Part shown: positions 51,195 through 60,585 of the stretch, piece by piece | How the letters are laid out: each line of letters begins with the position of its first letter | Position numbering within the stretch: position 1 is the first letter of the stretch | Source: Microcaldota archaeon | GTDB lineage: Archaea > Micrarchaeota > Micrarchaeia > Anstonellales > Anstonellaceae | Direction of reading: 5' to 3' | DNA: 64,000 nucleotides | NCBI GenBank assembly: GCA_026414325.1 | Contig: JAOAJF010000001.1 | Location: 76,824-140,823, forward strand | Notes under the pieces: model-generated | What the model was told of the DNA's origin: nothing | What the model saw: the letters and a program-made list of their open reading frames with translations, nothing else | Databases searched by the model: none | Made by a program: the position numbers and the translations under genes

Positions 51195-51974
51195 ATTATA
51201 CTCTTTTAAAACATCTAAGAAAATTTTTATACTAAAAAAAACTATTATTAGGCTAAGAAGTTTTCTAAAAGTTGACTGGCCTATTTTTTTGTCTACAAGC
51301 TTTTCAGAACCAATTTTTGAGCCTATTGCAGCTGCAGCTACTAAAAAAAGTATTAAATTCTGCTTCTGAACTATTAGCTCAAAATTAAAATTTAAACTAA
51401 AAGCAACTAAAGAAGAGAAAAAAACACAAATATGCGACAAAAAAGAAGCTTTATTTATTTCAATATTTTTGTGCAAAAAGAAAGGAACTAAAAATATCCC
51501 ACCGCCTATCCCAAATAAAGATGCTATTAAGCCCATTAAACTACCTATTAAAAATTTTTCTATTTTTGAAATCTTTGGATAACTTCTAGCCTTTTTTTCC
51601 CTATTTTTATTTTGGTCAGAATATGTTTTGTAAGCAACTATTAATAAAAAAGTACTAAATAAGGCTTTTAGAGTAGTTGTGTCTAAAATAAAAAATAGCT
51701 TTGAACCAATATAACTTCCAAAAATTATTCCTAAAAATATCCAAGAAACATATTTATAGTCAGTGGTCGAAAATTTTTCTACTTTATAATGTGTGATTAT
51801 AGAGGTTAGAGAACTAACTAAATTTAAGATAAGCCCAACAATTATAGCTTCTTTAATTAAAAATCCAAAAGAATAAAAAAGAGGAATGTAAACTGACGCT
51901 CCACCAATTCCTACAATCGCAAAAAAAATTGATAAAATAGCCACTGTTAATACAATTATAATCTCAAGCATCAT
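51180..51974 (-). CDS. TauE/SafE-family membrane protein
   Basis: 264 residues with about eight TM segments in two repeats. The start of each repeat shows the family's glycine-rich mark, A-I-V-G-I-G-G-A-S near residue 20 and F-G-I-G-G-G-I-F near 157. Members export sulfite or other small anions. The exact substrate is unknown. GGTGA precedes the ATG at 51974. It converges with the MFS gene, whose stop overlaps its end. Confidence 0.88.
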   Translation of the reverse strand: MMLEIIIVLTVAILSIFFAIVGIGGASVYIPLFYSFGFLIKEAIIVGLILNLVSSLTSIITHYKVEKFSTTDYKYVSWIFLGIIFGSYIGSKLFFILDTTTLKALFSTFLLIVAYKTYSDQNKNREKKARSYPKISKIEKFLIGSLMGLIASLFGIGGGIFLVPFFLHKNIEINKASFLSHICVFFSSLVAFSLNFNFELIVQKQNLILFLVAAAAIGSKIGSEKLVDKKIGQSTFRKLLSLIIVFFSIKIFLDVLKEYNLNFL

Positions 51975-52059
51975 TATTTCACCAAAAATATTAAAAGTAT
52001 TAAAACTTTATTCTTTTTATCTATTATCACTTTAGCAGTTAACAATTGAAAGTGATTTT

Positions 52060-52722
52060 ATGGTTTACAATCAATTTTTTAAAGCAGCTTTATTAACAGC
52101 AGTCATAGTTTTCTTCTCCTTTTTTTTAGCCTATATTATTGATTCAACTAGAACTGGAGAAGTAAAATCTTTTGTACAAGATTTAATATTTGAAAGCGAG
52201 TCCAACCGACTTATCTCAAAATTTTATTTGTTTGCTGCAAATTCTACTAAAAAATGTGAAATTTTGCAAATTCCAAAAGAAGTTCAAACAGCAAAAACAT
52301 ATCAACTTGCTCTTAAATTTAAAGAGTATGAGCAGGCCAATCTTTTTAATACAGAATTAGAATATTTAAAAAAATCCTATTTTGTAAATTTATTTGACCT
52401 TTATTTATTAGCATTAGAAAAAAACAATGCCTGTCCTGAAAATAAAGATGTAATAGTTGTGTTTTTTTATCTTGAGGCAGCCTGCCCAGCTTGTATAGAG
52501 ACCGACTATATTATTAGAAATGTAACTGCAAACTGCCAAAATATACAAACCTTTGCTTTTCCTTTAAATGTAAACTACTCTTTTATCAAAGCACTAAAAA
52601 ATTACTATGCTCTAGAAGATGAACCAACACTGGTGATAAATAATAAAAAATATTCTATAACAAATTTAACAGAAGAAAAACTTTTAACACTGCTAAAATT
52701 AGAACAAGCTATTTGTAAATAA
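52060..52722 (+). CDS. Membrane-anchored thioredoxin-like protein
   Basis: 220 residues. One N-terminal TM helix (about 8-30), a helical region, and from about residue 125 a thioredoxin-like fold with A-A-C-P-A-C-I-E near residue 145 (C-P-A-C) and D-E-P-T-L-V-I near 190 holding the cis-Pro. This may act on surface or secreted proteins. It precedes the glycosyltransferase gene by 15 bp in the same direction. Confidence 0.75.
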   Translation: MVYNQFFKAALLTAVIVFFSFFLAYIIDSTRTGEVKSFVQDLIFESESNRLISKFYLFAANSTKKCEILQIPKEVQTAKTYQLALKFKEYEQANLFNTELEYLKKSYFVNLFDLYLLALEKNNACPENKDVIVVFFYLEAACPACIETDYIIRNVTANCQNIQTFAFPLNVNYSFIKALKNYYALEDEPTLVINNKKYSITNLTEEKLLTLLKLEQAICK

Positions 52723-52737
52723 AACTGAGGGAAAAAA

Positions 52738-54066
52738 ATGCATTATGAGCGTTCTCATTTTACAAAAGAAGGAAAAAAAGAGCTAATCTTAATCGGCTTA
52801 TTTATGTTCGCTTTAGTTGTTTTGATTTTTCTTTGGATCTCTTATAAAATAATATTTATTGTAAATGGAATTATAATTATCTATATATTTTCTGTTTATT
52901 TATTTTTATTTTTAGACCATTCTCAAAAAGAGACTAAACTACCCACTTTAAAATCCTGGCCAGAAGTTTCAATTATAATTCCTTCGTTTAATTCTTCTCA
53001 AACTATCTTTAAGTGTCTTGAAGCTTGTAAAAGTTTAAACTATCCAAAAAATTTTGAAATAATTGTTGTTGATGACGGGAGCCAGGATGGCTCATATGAA
53101 AAACTCAAAGAAGTTAAAGGAATAAAACTTTTAAAAAATCCAAGAAATTTAGGAAAAGCAGCTGCTCTAAATCATGGTATAAAAAATGCAAAAGGAGAAA
53201 TAATTGTTTGTGTAGACTCAGATTCTTATCCAGAAAAAGATACGTTAATCAAAACCATCCCTTATTTTTATTGTGAAGAAAAAGTTGGAAGTGTAGTTGT
53301 TTTTATCAAAGTTGCAGAACCAAAAACCCTTATACAAAAAATGCAGGAAATCGAATATAATCTTTCTTTTGGATTTTTTTTCAAAATTATTGCTTTTATA
53401 GATTGTTTATATGTTACCCCAGGTCCAACTTCTCTTTATCATAAAAAAGTTTTTGAAGAAATTGGCTATTTTGCAGAAGATAATATTACTGAAGATATGG
53501 AGATAGCTCTAAGAATACAAAAAAATGGTTGGAAAATAAAACGAGCTTCAGATGCAATAGCATATACTGAAGTTCCAGCTGATCTTATAGGCTTATTTAA
53601 ACAAAGGTTAAGATGGTTTAGAGGTGCAATTTATAATCTCTTAACTTATTTTGATATGTTCTTTAATCCACGATATAAAACCTTGGGATTATTTATTTTA
53701 CCTTTAGTTCTTTTTTCTGGATTTTTTACTGCAATCTTCTTTTTTTGGGCAATTTTAAATTATTTTGATTTATTTTGGAAATTCGCTCTTCCAACTTTTT
53801 TGTACTCTCCTATATTATTTTTTCAGTCTTTGGCTCTTTACTTTTTAGATATACGTTTAGTTAATTCATCATTTTTGTTAGGATTTTTTGGCTTTTTGTT
53901 TTGGTTATTTTTCTGCCTCAAAAGCTTTGAATTAGCAAATGAAAAGCTCAAAACTTATCACATACCTGGCTTTGTTTTAATGCTTTTCTTCTACCCTGTT
54001 TTTATTGGTTTTAGTTTTTTTGTAAGCTATCTTATGGAGTTTAGTGGCCAGCGCTATCGTTGGTAG
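52738..54066 (+). CDS. Family 2 membrane glycosyltransferase
   Basis: 442 residues. Two N-terminal TM helices, then the GT-A domain: V-S-I-I-I-P-S-F-N near residue 80, I-V-V-D-D-G-S near 115, V-D-S-D-S near 160 and T-E-D-M-E-I near 258 (base Asp), then K-Q-R-L-R-W-F-R near 290, the Q-x-x-R-W polymerase-type signature. Four C-terminal TM helices follow. This is the layout of processive beta-glycan synthases. It could act in a surface polysaccharide or glycolipid; the product is unknown. Confidence 0.9.
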   Translation: MHYERSHFTKEGKKELILIGLFMFALVVLIFLWISYKIIFIVNGIIIIYIFSVYLFLFLDHSQKETKLPTLKSWPEVSIIIPSFNSSQTIFKCLEACKSLNYPKNFEIIVVDDGSQDGSYEKLKEVKGIKLLKNPRNLGKAAALNHGIKNAKGEIIVCVDSDSYPEKDTLIKTIPYFYCEEKVGSVVVFIKVAEPKTLIQKMQEIEYNLSFGFFFKIIAFIDCLYVTPGPTSLYHKKVFEEIGYFAEDNITEDMEIALRIQKNGWKIKRASDAIAYTEVPADLIGLFKQRLRWFRGAIYNLLTYFDMFFNPRYKTLGLFILPLVLFSGFFTAIFFFWAILNYFDLFWKFALPTFLYSPILFFQSLALYFLDIRLVNSSFLLGFFGFLFWLFFCLKSFELANEKLKTYHIPGFVLMLFFYPVFIGFSFFVSYLMEFSGQRYRW

Positions 54067-54919
54067 GTTTTAATAAGCAATATCCAGCAAGTTTATATGC
54101 TAATTTAGCACAACTAAATTCACTATAATTTTCTCCTACAATAGGTGCAAGCTCAACAATATCAAAACCAACAACTTCTTTTTTTGTACAAACTTGCTTT
54201 AGCAGCTTTAGTGTTTCATTCCATCCCAATCCTCCTGGTTCAGGGGTACCTGTGGCTGGGATTATGGCTGGATCAAAACCATCAACATCTATAGTGATAT
54301 AAACTTTGTTTTTTAGCTGCTGTAAAATCTTTTTTATTTCTTCTTCTCCAATTTCAGGCCCATAGAAATATTCTTTATAGTTTTTTTCAATAATTTCTGC
54401 CTCTTGCTTAGAGTAGCTTCTTATTCCAACAGAAACTACTGGACAAATTTCTCTTACTCTTGCCATAACACAAGCATGGTTATATTCTGAGCCCATATAA
54501 TTTTTACGCATATCTGCATGCGCATCAATTTGCAAAACTTCTATTTTACTAAAAAATTCTTTAGAAGCTTTAATTGGGCCAAGAGAAATAGAGTGCTCTC
54601 CTCCAAATATAATGGGAAATTTTTTATCTTCTAAAACTTTTTTTGTTGTTTTATAAACTTGCTCTATAGCTTTGCTAACACTAAGTTTTTGGATTTTTAA
54701 TGGCTTTAGAGTATTAAAACCTATTTTATCAATAAAATCGTCTTTTAGTTCTATATCGTAAGTTTCAACCTGGTTTGAGGCATGTATTATTGCTTTCGGA
54801 CCTAAAGCTTGGCCTTTTCTATAAGTTGAAGTTCCCTGATAAGGTGCTTGAATTACAACTGCTCTTGACTTTTCGTAAGGATAATTAAAACCCATAAAAC
54901 TATTTTTATCTTCTAGCAA
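54041..54919 (-). CDS. speB: Agmatinase/arginase-family ureohydrolase
   Basis: About 292 residues. The bimetal site is G-G-E-H-S near residue 105, D-A-H-A-D near 132, and D-V-D-G-F-D-P near 215, all intact. This family includes agmatinase (putrescine synthesis) and related ureohydrolases; the assignment to agmatinase is by subgroup resemblance. TTG 54919 is preferred because AGGTGAG lies just before it; GTG 54928 is an alternative. Its stop overlaps the glycosyltransferase end by 26 bp. Confidence 0.88.
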   Translation of the reverse strand: MLEDKNSFMGFNYPYEKSRAVVIQAPYQGTSTYRKGQALGPKAIIHASNQVETYDIELKDDFIDKIGFNTLKPLKIQKLSVSKAIEQVYKTTKKVLEDKKFPIIFGGEHSISLGPIKASKEFFSKIEVLQIDAHADMRKNYMGSEYNHACVMARVREICPVVSVGIRSYSKQEAEIIEKNYKEYFYGPEIGEEEIKKILQQLKNKVYITIDVDGFDPAIIPATGTPEPGGLGWNETLKLLKQVCTKKEVVGFDIVELAPIVGENYSEFSCAKLAYKLAGYCLLKPTNDSAGH

Positions 54920-54970
54920 CTTTCTCACCTAAGGACAATCTTTTTAAAATTATATAACTTAATTTTATTA

Positions 54971-55843
54971 ATGGGAGGTTTAAAATATTTATTTGAATGG
55001 CTAAAGCTTACTAGGTTTGAGCATGCTCTTTTATCTTCTTTTGGAGTGTTAATAGGCTTGCTTTTAGCCCCCTCCTCTATACCTCTTCATACTCTTTTTT
55101 TTGTTTTTGCAGTTCCAATATTAATAAATTTAGGAGCATTTATTCTAAATGATTATTATGATATAGCTACAGACATTGCAAACAAAAGATTTGACAGACC
55201 ACTAGTGAAACAAACAATAAAGAAAAATCATGCATTTGCTGTTGCAATTTTATTATTACTTTTAGGAATAGTTTGCAGCTTTTTTATAAATATTTTTGCA
55301 GCAGCTATAGCCATTCTTTTTGCAATTCTTTCCTTTCTATATAATTATAAACTAAAAGAGTTGCCTTTAGTTGGAAACATAGTTATTGCTCTTTGTATGG
55401 CTATTGCTTTTCCCTTTGGTTATGTTTCTAGTACCAATTCTCTTGACTTTCCAGCCTCAGTTTCTCTTCTATTTTTTGGAGCATTTTTTGTAGGGCTAGC
55501 TAGGGAGATAATAAAATCTATTCAAGATATGCACGGAGATAGCCTAACAAGAAACTCAAAAACACTCCCTATTTTAATAGGAAAAGAGAAATCAGCATTT
55601 TATGCTTCTTTGCTTTTTTTACTTTTTTGTTTTTATATTCTTTTGTTTTTATTTTTAGTTGATGATTTAGAATGGAATTACTTTTCTATTTCTTTAATTT
55701 TAATTTCTTTATTTGCATTTTTTGCATTAGCTTACAAATCTTATAAGTTGGATGGGTTAGAAGAAATACGAAAGGTCTCTCTTTTTAATCTATTTATTAT
55801 TATGCTAGCAATATTTTTAGCAGGGTGGTCTAAATGGATGTAA
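54971..55843 (+). CDS. UbiA-family prenyltransferase (archaeal ether lipid type)
   Basis: 290 residues and eight or nine TM helices. The two Asp-rich motifs are N-D-Y-Y-D-I-A-T-D near residue 60 and D-M-H-G-D near 188. This set, with the following R-N-S-K-T-L-P, matches digeranylgeranylglyceryl phosphate synthase, which adds the second geranylgeranyl chain to archaeal lipids. Other UbiA functions are possible. It overlaps purC by 10 bases. Confidence 0.85.
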   Translation: MGGLKYLFEWLKLTRFEHALLSSFGVLIGLLLAPSSIPLHTLFFVFAVPILINLGAFILNDYYDIATDIANKRFDRPLVKQTIKKNHAFAVAILLLLLGIVCSFFINIFAAAIAILFAILSFLYNYKLKELPLVGNIVIALCMAIAFPFGYVSSTNSLDFPASVSLLFFGAFFVGLAREIIKSIQDMHGDSLTRNSKTLPILIGKEKSAFYASLLFLLFCFYILLFLFLVDDLEWNYFSISLILISLFAFFALAYKSYKLDGLEEIRKVSLFNLFIIMLAIFLAGWSKWM

Positions 55844-56721
55844 TAACAAAAACCTCTCTACCTTTGGAAAAATTCTCGAGCGGAAAAGTTCGAGACACCT
55901 ATGTTTTGGATTCAAAAACGCTTTTGATGGTCTGCACTGATAGAATCAGTGCATTTGACGTTGTTTTTGAGCAAGGTATTCCTTATAAAGGAGTAGTTTT
56001 AAACCAACTTTCGATTTTTTGGTTTAATTTTTTAAAATCAGTTATTGATTCACACTATATTAAGGATTTTTCTCTTCCAAAAAATTTACAAAAAAGAAAA
56101 GAAAGACTTGAGCTTCGGGCGATGGCTGTAAAAAGAGCAAAACCAATAAAATTAGAGTGTGTTGTACGAGGATATTTAGCAGGTTCTGGTTACAAGGAAT
56201 ATCTGGAAAAGCAGTCGGTCTGTTCTATTCCTCTTCCTTCTGGTTTAAAACTAGCTTCTAAACTTCCTGAACCAATTTTCACTCCTTCTACAAAAGCAGA
56301 TGTTGGTCATGATCAAAATATTTCTTACAAAGAAGCAGAAAAGTTGGTGGGAAAAGACACCTTTGAATTTTTAAAAGAGAAAAGTATAGAAATTTATACT
56401 AAAGCTTCAGATTATGCACTCAAAAAAGGAATAATATTAGCAGATACAAAATTTGAATTTGGTTTTTTTGAAGACAAAATAATTTTAATAGACGAGGTTT
56501 TAACTCCAGACTCTTCAAGATATTGGGATGCAAGCACCTATAAAGAAGGAATAAGCCCCCCATCATTTGATAAGCAATATGTAAGGGATTACTTGGAGTC
56601 AACTGGTTGGAACAAAACTCCACCAGCCCCACCCCTTCCACCAAATATAATAAAAAATACTACTAAAAAATATATCGAAGCATACGAAAAATTAGTTGGA
56701 AAAAAATTTAGTTGGAGGTGA
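55834..56721 (+). CDS. purC: SAICAR synthetase
   Basis: 295 residues. S-G-K-V-R-D-T-Y near residue 16, [10 protein letters not shown] near 32, [12 protein letters not shown] near 108, L-A-D-T-K-F-E-F-G near 206 and [10 protein letters not shown] near 222 are PurC motifs. It is the long type with a 50-residue extension, as in bacteria and yeast. It makes SAICAR in purine synthesis. Its stop lies within the ribosome binding site of purE, a typical coupled pair. Confidence 0.96.
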   Translation: MDVITKTSLPLEKFSSGKVRDTYVLDSKTLLMVCTDRISAFDVVFEQGIPYKGVVLNQLSIFWFNFLKSVIDSHYIKDFSLPKNLQKRKERLELRAMAVKRAKPIKLECVVRGYLAGSGYKEYLEKQSVCSIPLPSGLKLASKLPEPIFTPSTKADVGHDQNISYKEAEKLVGKDTFEFLKEKSIEIYTKASDYALKKGIILADTKFEFGFFEDKIILIDEVLTPDSSRYWDASTYKEGISPPSFDKQYVRDYLESTGWNKTPPAPPLPPNIIKNTTKKYIEAYEKLVGKKFSWR

Positions 56722-56725
56722 GCAA

Positions 56726-57151
56726 ATGCCAAAGGTTTTGATTTTGGTTGGAAGCCAGTCCGATTTAGAGCATGCAAACAAATGCTCTGAGATTCTAACC
56801 AAATACGGAGTAGAAAACAAAGTTGAGGTTGCATCAGCCCATAGAGATCCAAAGAAAGTAGACGAGCTTGTAACAAACTCTGACGCAGATATTTTCATCG
56901 CAATGGCAGGACTTTCAGCAGCTTTGCCTGGTGTTGTAGCATCCAAAACAATAAAACCAGTTATAGGTGTTCCTCTAAATGTAAAACTGGATGGGCTAGA
57001 TGCACTTTTATCAACTATGAACATTCCAGCAGGAGTTCCAGTAGCTACAGTGGGAATAGATAATGCAAAAAACGCTGCCTTTTTAGCTCTTAGAATATTG
57101 GCTCTAAAAGATAGCAAATTGCAAAAAAATTTAAAACCAGCAATGTCCTAA
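56726..57151 (+). CDS. purE: N5-CAIR mutase (class I PurE)
   Basis: 141 residues. G-S-Q-S-D near residue 9, V-A-S-A-H-R-D-P near 38, [10 protein letters not shown] near 62 and the strand V-A-T-V-G-I-D-N-A are PurE signatures. In the purine pathway it produces CAIR, used by PurC. The true start is ATG 56726, after GGAGGTGA (56715-56722); an in-frame ATG at 56696 within purC is less likely. No purK is in the window. Confidence 0.95.
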   Translation: MPKVLILVGSQSDLEHANKCSEILTKYGVENKVEVASAHRDPKKVDELVTNSDADIFIAMAGLSAALPGVVASKTIKPVIGVPLNVKLDGLDALLSTMNIPAGVPVATVGIDNAKNAAFLALRILALKDSKLQKNLKPAMS

Positions 57152-57160
57152 AATCTTTTT

Positions 57161-57913
57161 ATGAAATCCAAACTATTTTTTTTATTTTTTAATTTTCTTG
57201 TTTATTTTTTTCTTTGCTCTTCTTATTCTTCTATTTATCTTTCTGAGGCAAATTTAGTTGGGCAGAGTGTAGAAATCTTAGTAGAAAATGGCTCAAATGC
57301 TACTCTTGAAATAACTCGGCCTGATGGTTCAACTTTTTCTAAACAGCTTGATCAATCTGGGCAGACAAGAATTTTTTTGGATCAGCCAGGACTTTGGAAA
57401 TTTTCTTACCTTTCTGAGTCAAAAACACTTTATATTAAAGATACAAAACAATCAACAAAAGAAGAGCAAAATCTTACAGAACAATTCTTTGTAGTTGGAT
57501 TTTTTCTACTCTTATTAATCTCAGCTATTTTGGTGTATCTATTATTCAATCTTTATAAGAATATGAATATAAAAGAACCCTCTCTTTCAAAAACTTCAGC
57601 TAACCAACAGCTCACAATAACCTTTCAGGCTTCTAAGGACTTATTAGAAAATGTTGTTTTAAAAATAAAATTAGAAAACGATGAAATTGTTTTAAGAAAA
57701 GAAAAACTTCAACCATTTCAAAAACTTTCCTATTCTTGTCCATCCTCAGCTTTTAAGACAGCTACTGTTAATTATCAAATAGGTGAGCAAAAATATCATA
57801 TTTCTTTAGATGAGCCTTCTTGCCTTTCTCATTCTCCAGAAGAACAAAAAATAGAAAAAACCCCCCTCAAAGAAAATCAAAAACAAAAAAGAAAACTCCA
57901 AAAACTAGATTAA
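57161..57913 (+). CDS. Exported membrane-anchored protein with a C-terminal cytoplasmic tail
   Basis: 250 residues. A signal-like first helix (about 5-27), a beta-rich outside domain (N-G-S-N-A-T, then L-D-Q-P-G-L-W-K-F near residue 83, an Ig-like or carboxypeptidase-regulatory-like layout), a second TM helix at about 107-131, then a charged inside tail with a second beta segment. No family recognised. It may be part of the cell envelope. It follows purE by nine bases. Confidence 0.65.
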   Translation: MKSKLFFLFFNFLVYFFLCSSYSSIYLSEANLVGQSVEILVENGSNATLEITRPDGSTFSKQLDQSGQTRIFLDQPGLWKFSYLSESKTLYIKDTKQSTKEEQNLTEQFFVVGFFLLLLISAILVYLLFNLYKNMNIKEPSLSKTSANQQLTITFQASKDLLENVVLKIKLENDEIVLRKEKLQPFQKLSYSCPSSAFKTATVNYQIGEQKYHISLDEPSCLSHSPEEQKIEKTPLKENQKQKRKLQKLD

Positions 57914-57915
57914 TT

Positions 57916-58347
57916 TTATTTTTCATAACGATGGGATGGGTAAATAACGTTTAGATAGTAAAAAAATAGAAGTAAAATTACATCAAAAACAAAGAATAGA
58001 ATTAAGAAATCCTCTTTTAAAAACCAAAAAAACAAAACATTTGGTATTATAAAATAAATATTTTTTTCAACAAGTTGGTAAAGAATATATTGCAAAATTA
58101 AAATATTTAAAAAAATTAATCCTTGTTTTGCCTTCACACTTTTTAGAGAATAATAGAGATTTAATAGCAAATAGAAAGTTATTATAAAAAACAAAAAAAT
58201 CATATTAAACTCTTTTCCATATTTTAAAAAAAATAAGAAAGCAATTATTATACTTAAAATTTCATTTACTGAAAAAAGAATTATTTTATATAGTTCATAT
58301 TCTTTTTTGTATTCTGGTTTTTTTATCTTTTTAAGCCATCGATACAC
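57916..58347 (-). CDS. Small four-TM membrane protein
   Basis: 143 residues with about four hydrophobic segments (25-43, 48-66, 75-92 and 98-133) and a Lys-rich head. No family recognised. The start is GTG at 58347, in a TGAGTG arrangement with the ksgA stop, so it appears to be translationally coupled to ksgA. Confidence 0.6.
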   Translation of the reverse strand: MYRWLKKIKKPEYKKEYELYKIILFSVNEILSIIIAFLFFLKYGKEFNMIFLFFIITFYLLLNLYYSLKSVKAKQGLIFLNILILQYILYQLVEKNIYFIIPNVLFFWFLKEDFLILFFVFDVILLLFFYYLNVIYPSHRYEK

Positions 58348-59124
58348 TCATTCCACCAATTTTTTAGCAATCTGATTTATTTCCTGCCAATTTAGCATAA
58401 ATACTTTTTTATCATAATTTTTAAATTTTTTTAATTTTTCCCCAACTTCTTCTTTTGTCCAACCAAAGAAATGTCTTGAGCGTTTTATAGCATTTTTTAC
58501 ATCTGCTAATCTGTGGGCAAATAATGCAGCTGAAACTAATTCAAAATTTTTAGAAAGTTTTGGAGTTTTTTTTCTTTTGAGCATAATTATCTGCGAATCT
58601 ACTTTGGGTTTAGGATAGAAATTTTCTTTTGATACTTGTGCAATTTGCTCAATATCAAAATAAGCCTGAGCTAGTGCACTAATTCGACCATATTCTGAGG
58701 TAGCTGGAGGTGCTGCTAGACGTTGGCAAAATTCTTTTTGCATCATTAAAATTGCTTTTTCAAACTCTATTTTGCGCAATTTTAAAATAATCTTACTGCT
58801 TATGTTGTATGGAACATTGCCAATAATTATATCAATTTTTTTTATATCTAAGTTTAAAAAATCCTCATTTACTATTTCAAGTCTTCCCTGGCTAATTTCA
58901 TTTTTAAATTTTTTTTCTAATTGATAGCAAAGCTCTCTATCTATTTCTATAGCTAGTACTTTTTTTGGTCTTTGTTCTAAAAGCTTTTTAGTAAGTCTTC
59001 CATCCCCAGCCCCGATCTCAAGAACTTCTTTATTGGCTAAATTTGTTATTTTTGCTTCTAGCTCTAAAACATCCTCGTTCTTTAAAAAATGTTGTCCAAA
59101 AATTTTAGTTTTTTTTGTCTTCAT
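58348..59124 (-). CDS. ksgA: rRNA adenine N6,N6-dimethyltransferase
   Basis: 258 residues. G-Q-H-F-L-K-N near residue 10, V-L-E-I-G-A-G-D-G-R-L-T near 35, the catalytic N-V-P-Y-N-I-S near 103 and Q-K-E-F-C-Q-R-L near 128 are the KsgA/Dim1 landmarks. It dimethylates two adjacent adenines near the 3' end of 16S rRNA. The start overlaps the DUF655 stop by four bases. Confidence 0.95.
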   Translation of the reverse strand: MKTKKTKIFGQHFLKNEDVLELEAKITNLANKEVLEIGAGDGRLTKKLLEQRPKKVLAIEIDRELCYQLEKKFKNEISQGRLEIVNEDFLNLDIKKIDIIIGNVPYNISSKIILKLRKIEFEKAILMMQKEFCQRLAAPPATSEYGRISALAQAYFDIEQIAQVSKENFYPKPKVDSQIIMLKRKKTPKLSKNFELVSAALFAHRLADVKNAIKRSRHFFGWTKEEVGEKLKKFKNYDKKVFMLNWQEINQIAKKLVE

Positions 59125-59693
59125 CCTCTATCCTTAAATTGGATTTTTTTTGGTTTTACAAATAAATAGTTTTTTTCATTCCCTTCGATTTCTTTTACTA
59201 TTCGATTTACAATCATCATTGCTGGATCTGGCAAAAAACTTATTCTTCTTTTTATGTCCTCGTAGCTTTCAAAAGGCTTTTTTTCTCTTTCTTCTAAAAT
59301 CTGATTTAGGTGTTTTTTTCCTATCCCTTGTAAAAATTCCAGTTGGTGCAATCTAATTGAGAGTGGGCCGGCTTTATTATAAAAATTTACAAAGTCTTTT
59401 TCTCTAAATTCCACTATCTTTTTTAATGTTGGTTCTAATTCAGCTTTTGCTGTTGAGGTCAACTCATTATAATCTATTCTTCTTTTTATTTTTTCAATTT
59501 CATTTCTTTGATTTTTTCCAACATATACTCTTGAGCCAAATTTTAATTCAACATTTTGCTTGGCAATTCCCTCTAATAATATAAAATATTTTTCTCCTAC
59601 TAACTGAACAAGCCTTTCTTTGTTTTTTTGATCGGCTTTTCCATAGGGTAAAAAATCAATAACCCAACCCCACTCCTCTTTTTCTTCCTCCAT
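59121..59693 (-). CDS. DUF655 protein
   Basis: 190 residues. D-F-L-P-Y-G near residue 13, V-G-E-K-Y-F-I-L near 34, R-I-D-Y-N-E-L near 72 and the helix-hairpin-helix L-H-Q-L-E-F-L-Q-G-I-G-K-K near 115 form the recognised DUF655 order. Always near L21e, rpoF and ksgA in archaea; proposed as nucleic-acid binding; function not established. Same operon as these genes here. Confidence 0.9.
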   Translation of the reverse strand: MEEEKEEWGWVIDFLPYGKADQKNKERLVQLVGEKYFILLEGIAKQNVELKFGSRVYVGKNQRNEIEKIKRRIDYNELTSTAKAELEPTLKKIVEFREKDFVNFYNKAGPLSIRLHQLEFLQGIGKKHLNQILEEREKKPFESYEDIKRRISFLPDPAMMIVNRIVKEIEGNEKNYLFVKPKKIQFKDRG

Positions 59694-59741
59694 TTAACTA
59701 CCCTTATTTTATTTCTTCTTTACTTTATATAATTCTTTGGC

Positions 59742-60149
59742 CTATTCCTTTTTGTCTTTAGCTTCCTTTTTTTCTTTTTCTTTTTCTTCTGAAGAAGAAG
59801 AGTATCTAGCCTTATCCTCGTATTCTTTTACATATTTCATTATTTGTTCTATTTTTGAATCATCCAAAATTATTTTGTCTTTTGCCAATATCAATAAAAG
59901 AGTTTCTTTAAACTTTGGCAAGATATCAGCTATTTTAATAGCTGTTTCTAAATTCATACCTTCAATTTCTAATAATTTTTCAATAAGCTCCTGGCTTTGT
60001 TTTTTATTTAATTTTTTAAATTTTTCAACATAGGAGAGAGTGGTTTGCTGTTCATAACCTATTTCAGACTCCTGAAGCCTTTGTTGCATTATTTCATAAA
60101 CTTCTGCTAAAGTAATAGGTTTTATCTCTAATTCTTTTCTTCCAACCAT
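59742..60149 (-). CDS. rpoF: RNA polymerase subunit F (Rpb4 homologue)
   Basis: 135 residues. The HRDC-like helical domain begins I-T-L-A-E-V-Y-E-I-M near residue 12 and ends A-D-I-L-P near 80. It binds RpoE (7980-8576) to form the polymerase stalk. From about residue 115 the chain becomes a Ser/Lys/Glu tail, similar in kind to the tail on RpoE. It is 11 bp behind L21e. Confidence 0.92.
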   Translation of the reverse strand: MVGRKELEIKPITLAEVYEIMQQRLQESEIGYEQQTTLSYVEKFKKLNKKQSQELIEKLLEIEGMNLETAIKIADILPKFKETLLLILAKDKIILDDSKIEQIMKYVKEYEDKARYSSSSEEKEKEKKEAKDKKE

Positions 60150-60160
60150 CTAACCCACCT

Positions 60161-60439
60161 TTATACTTCCTTTATATGCTCGCAATTTGCAATTATTATC
60201 TTGTTTTTTTCCCCATCTTTTATCTCTATCTCGTATGCTTTTCCCTTTTTTCCAATAATTTTTCCCACTCTTCCTTTATATTTTGGATGGGGCATCCCAG
60301 CAGGATAACGAGGATGAGGAACTATTGCGACCTTTTGGCCAATCTCGTATTTTTTAACCAATACGCTTGCTGTTAGCTTTAGGGCATTGTTACCAACCTT
60401 TCTAGTTCTTTTTGACATTTTTCCCTTTGACCTTTTCAT
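60161..60439 (-). CDS. rpl21e: Large ribosomal subunit protein L21e
   Basis: 92 residues. F/V-K-R-S-K-G-K-M-S-K-R-T-R-K near the N-terminus, then V-A-I-V-P-H-P-R-Y-P-A-G-M-P-H-P-K-Y-K-G-R-V-G, is the signature of L21e. It starts the operon L21e-rpoF-DUF655-ksgA, one of the best conserved archaeal gene orders. A TATA-like region lies near 60465-60480 on the minus strand. Confidence 0.95.
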   Translation of the reverse strand: MKRSKGKMSKRTRKVGNNALKLTASVLVKKYEIGQKVAIVPHPRYPAGMPHPKYKGRVGKIIGKKGKAYEIEIKDGEKNKIIIANCEHIKEV

Positions 60440-60585
60440 AAACTACTACCTCTAAGAAAGCTGTAATTATATTATTTTATTTTACTCTTTTTAAACTTTT
60501 TATTCTTTTTATTCTACTTTTTAAAGCAGGAAGGTTTTTAAACTTACTATGTTCCTTTTTAAATATATCGCTTAAGGGTGTTTTA

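Noticed and set aside
59737..60033. Long opposite-strand reading frame over rpoF
   Set aside because: It is the mirror of the Lys/Glu-rich rpoF gene, with a Ser/Phe-rich translation and no own signals. The same applies to the similar frames opposite hppA, gspF, leuS, PriS and others.
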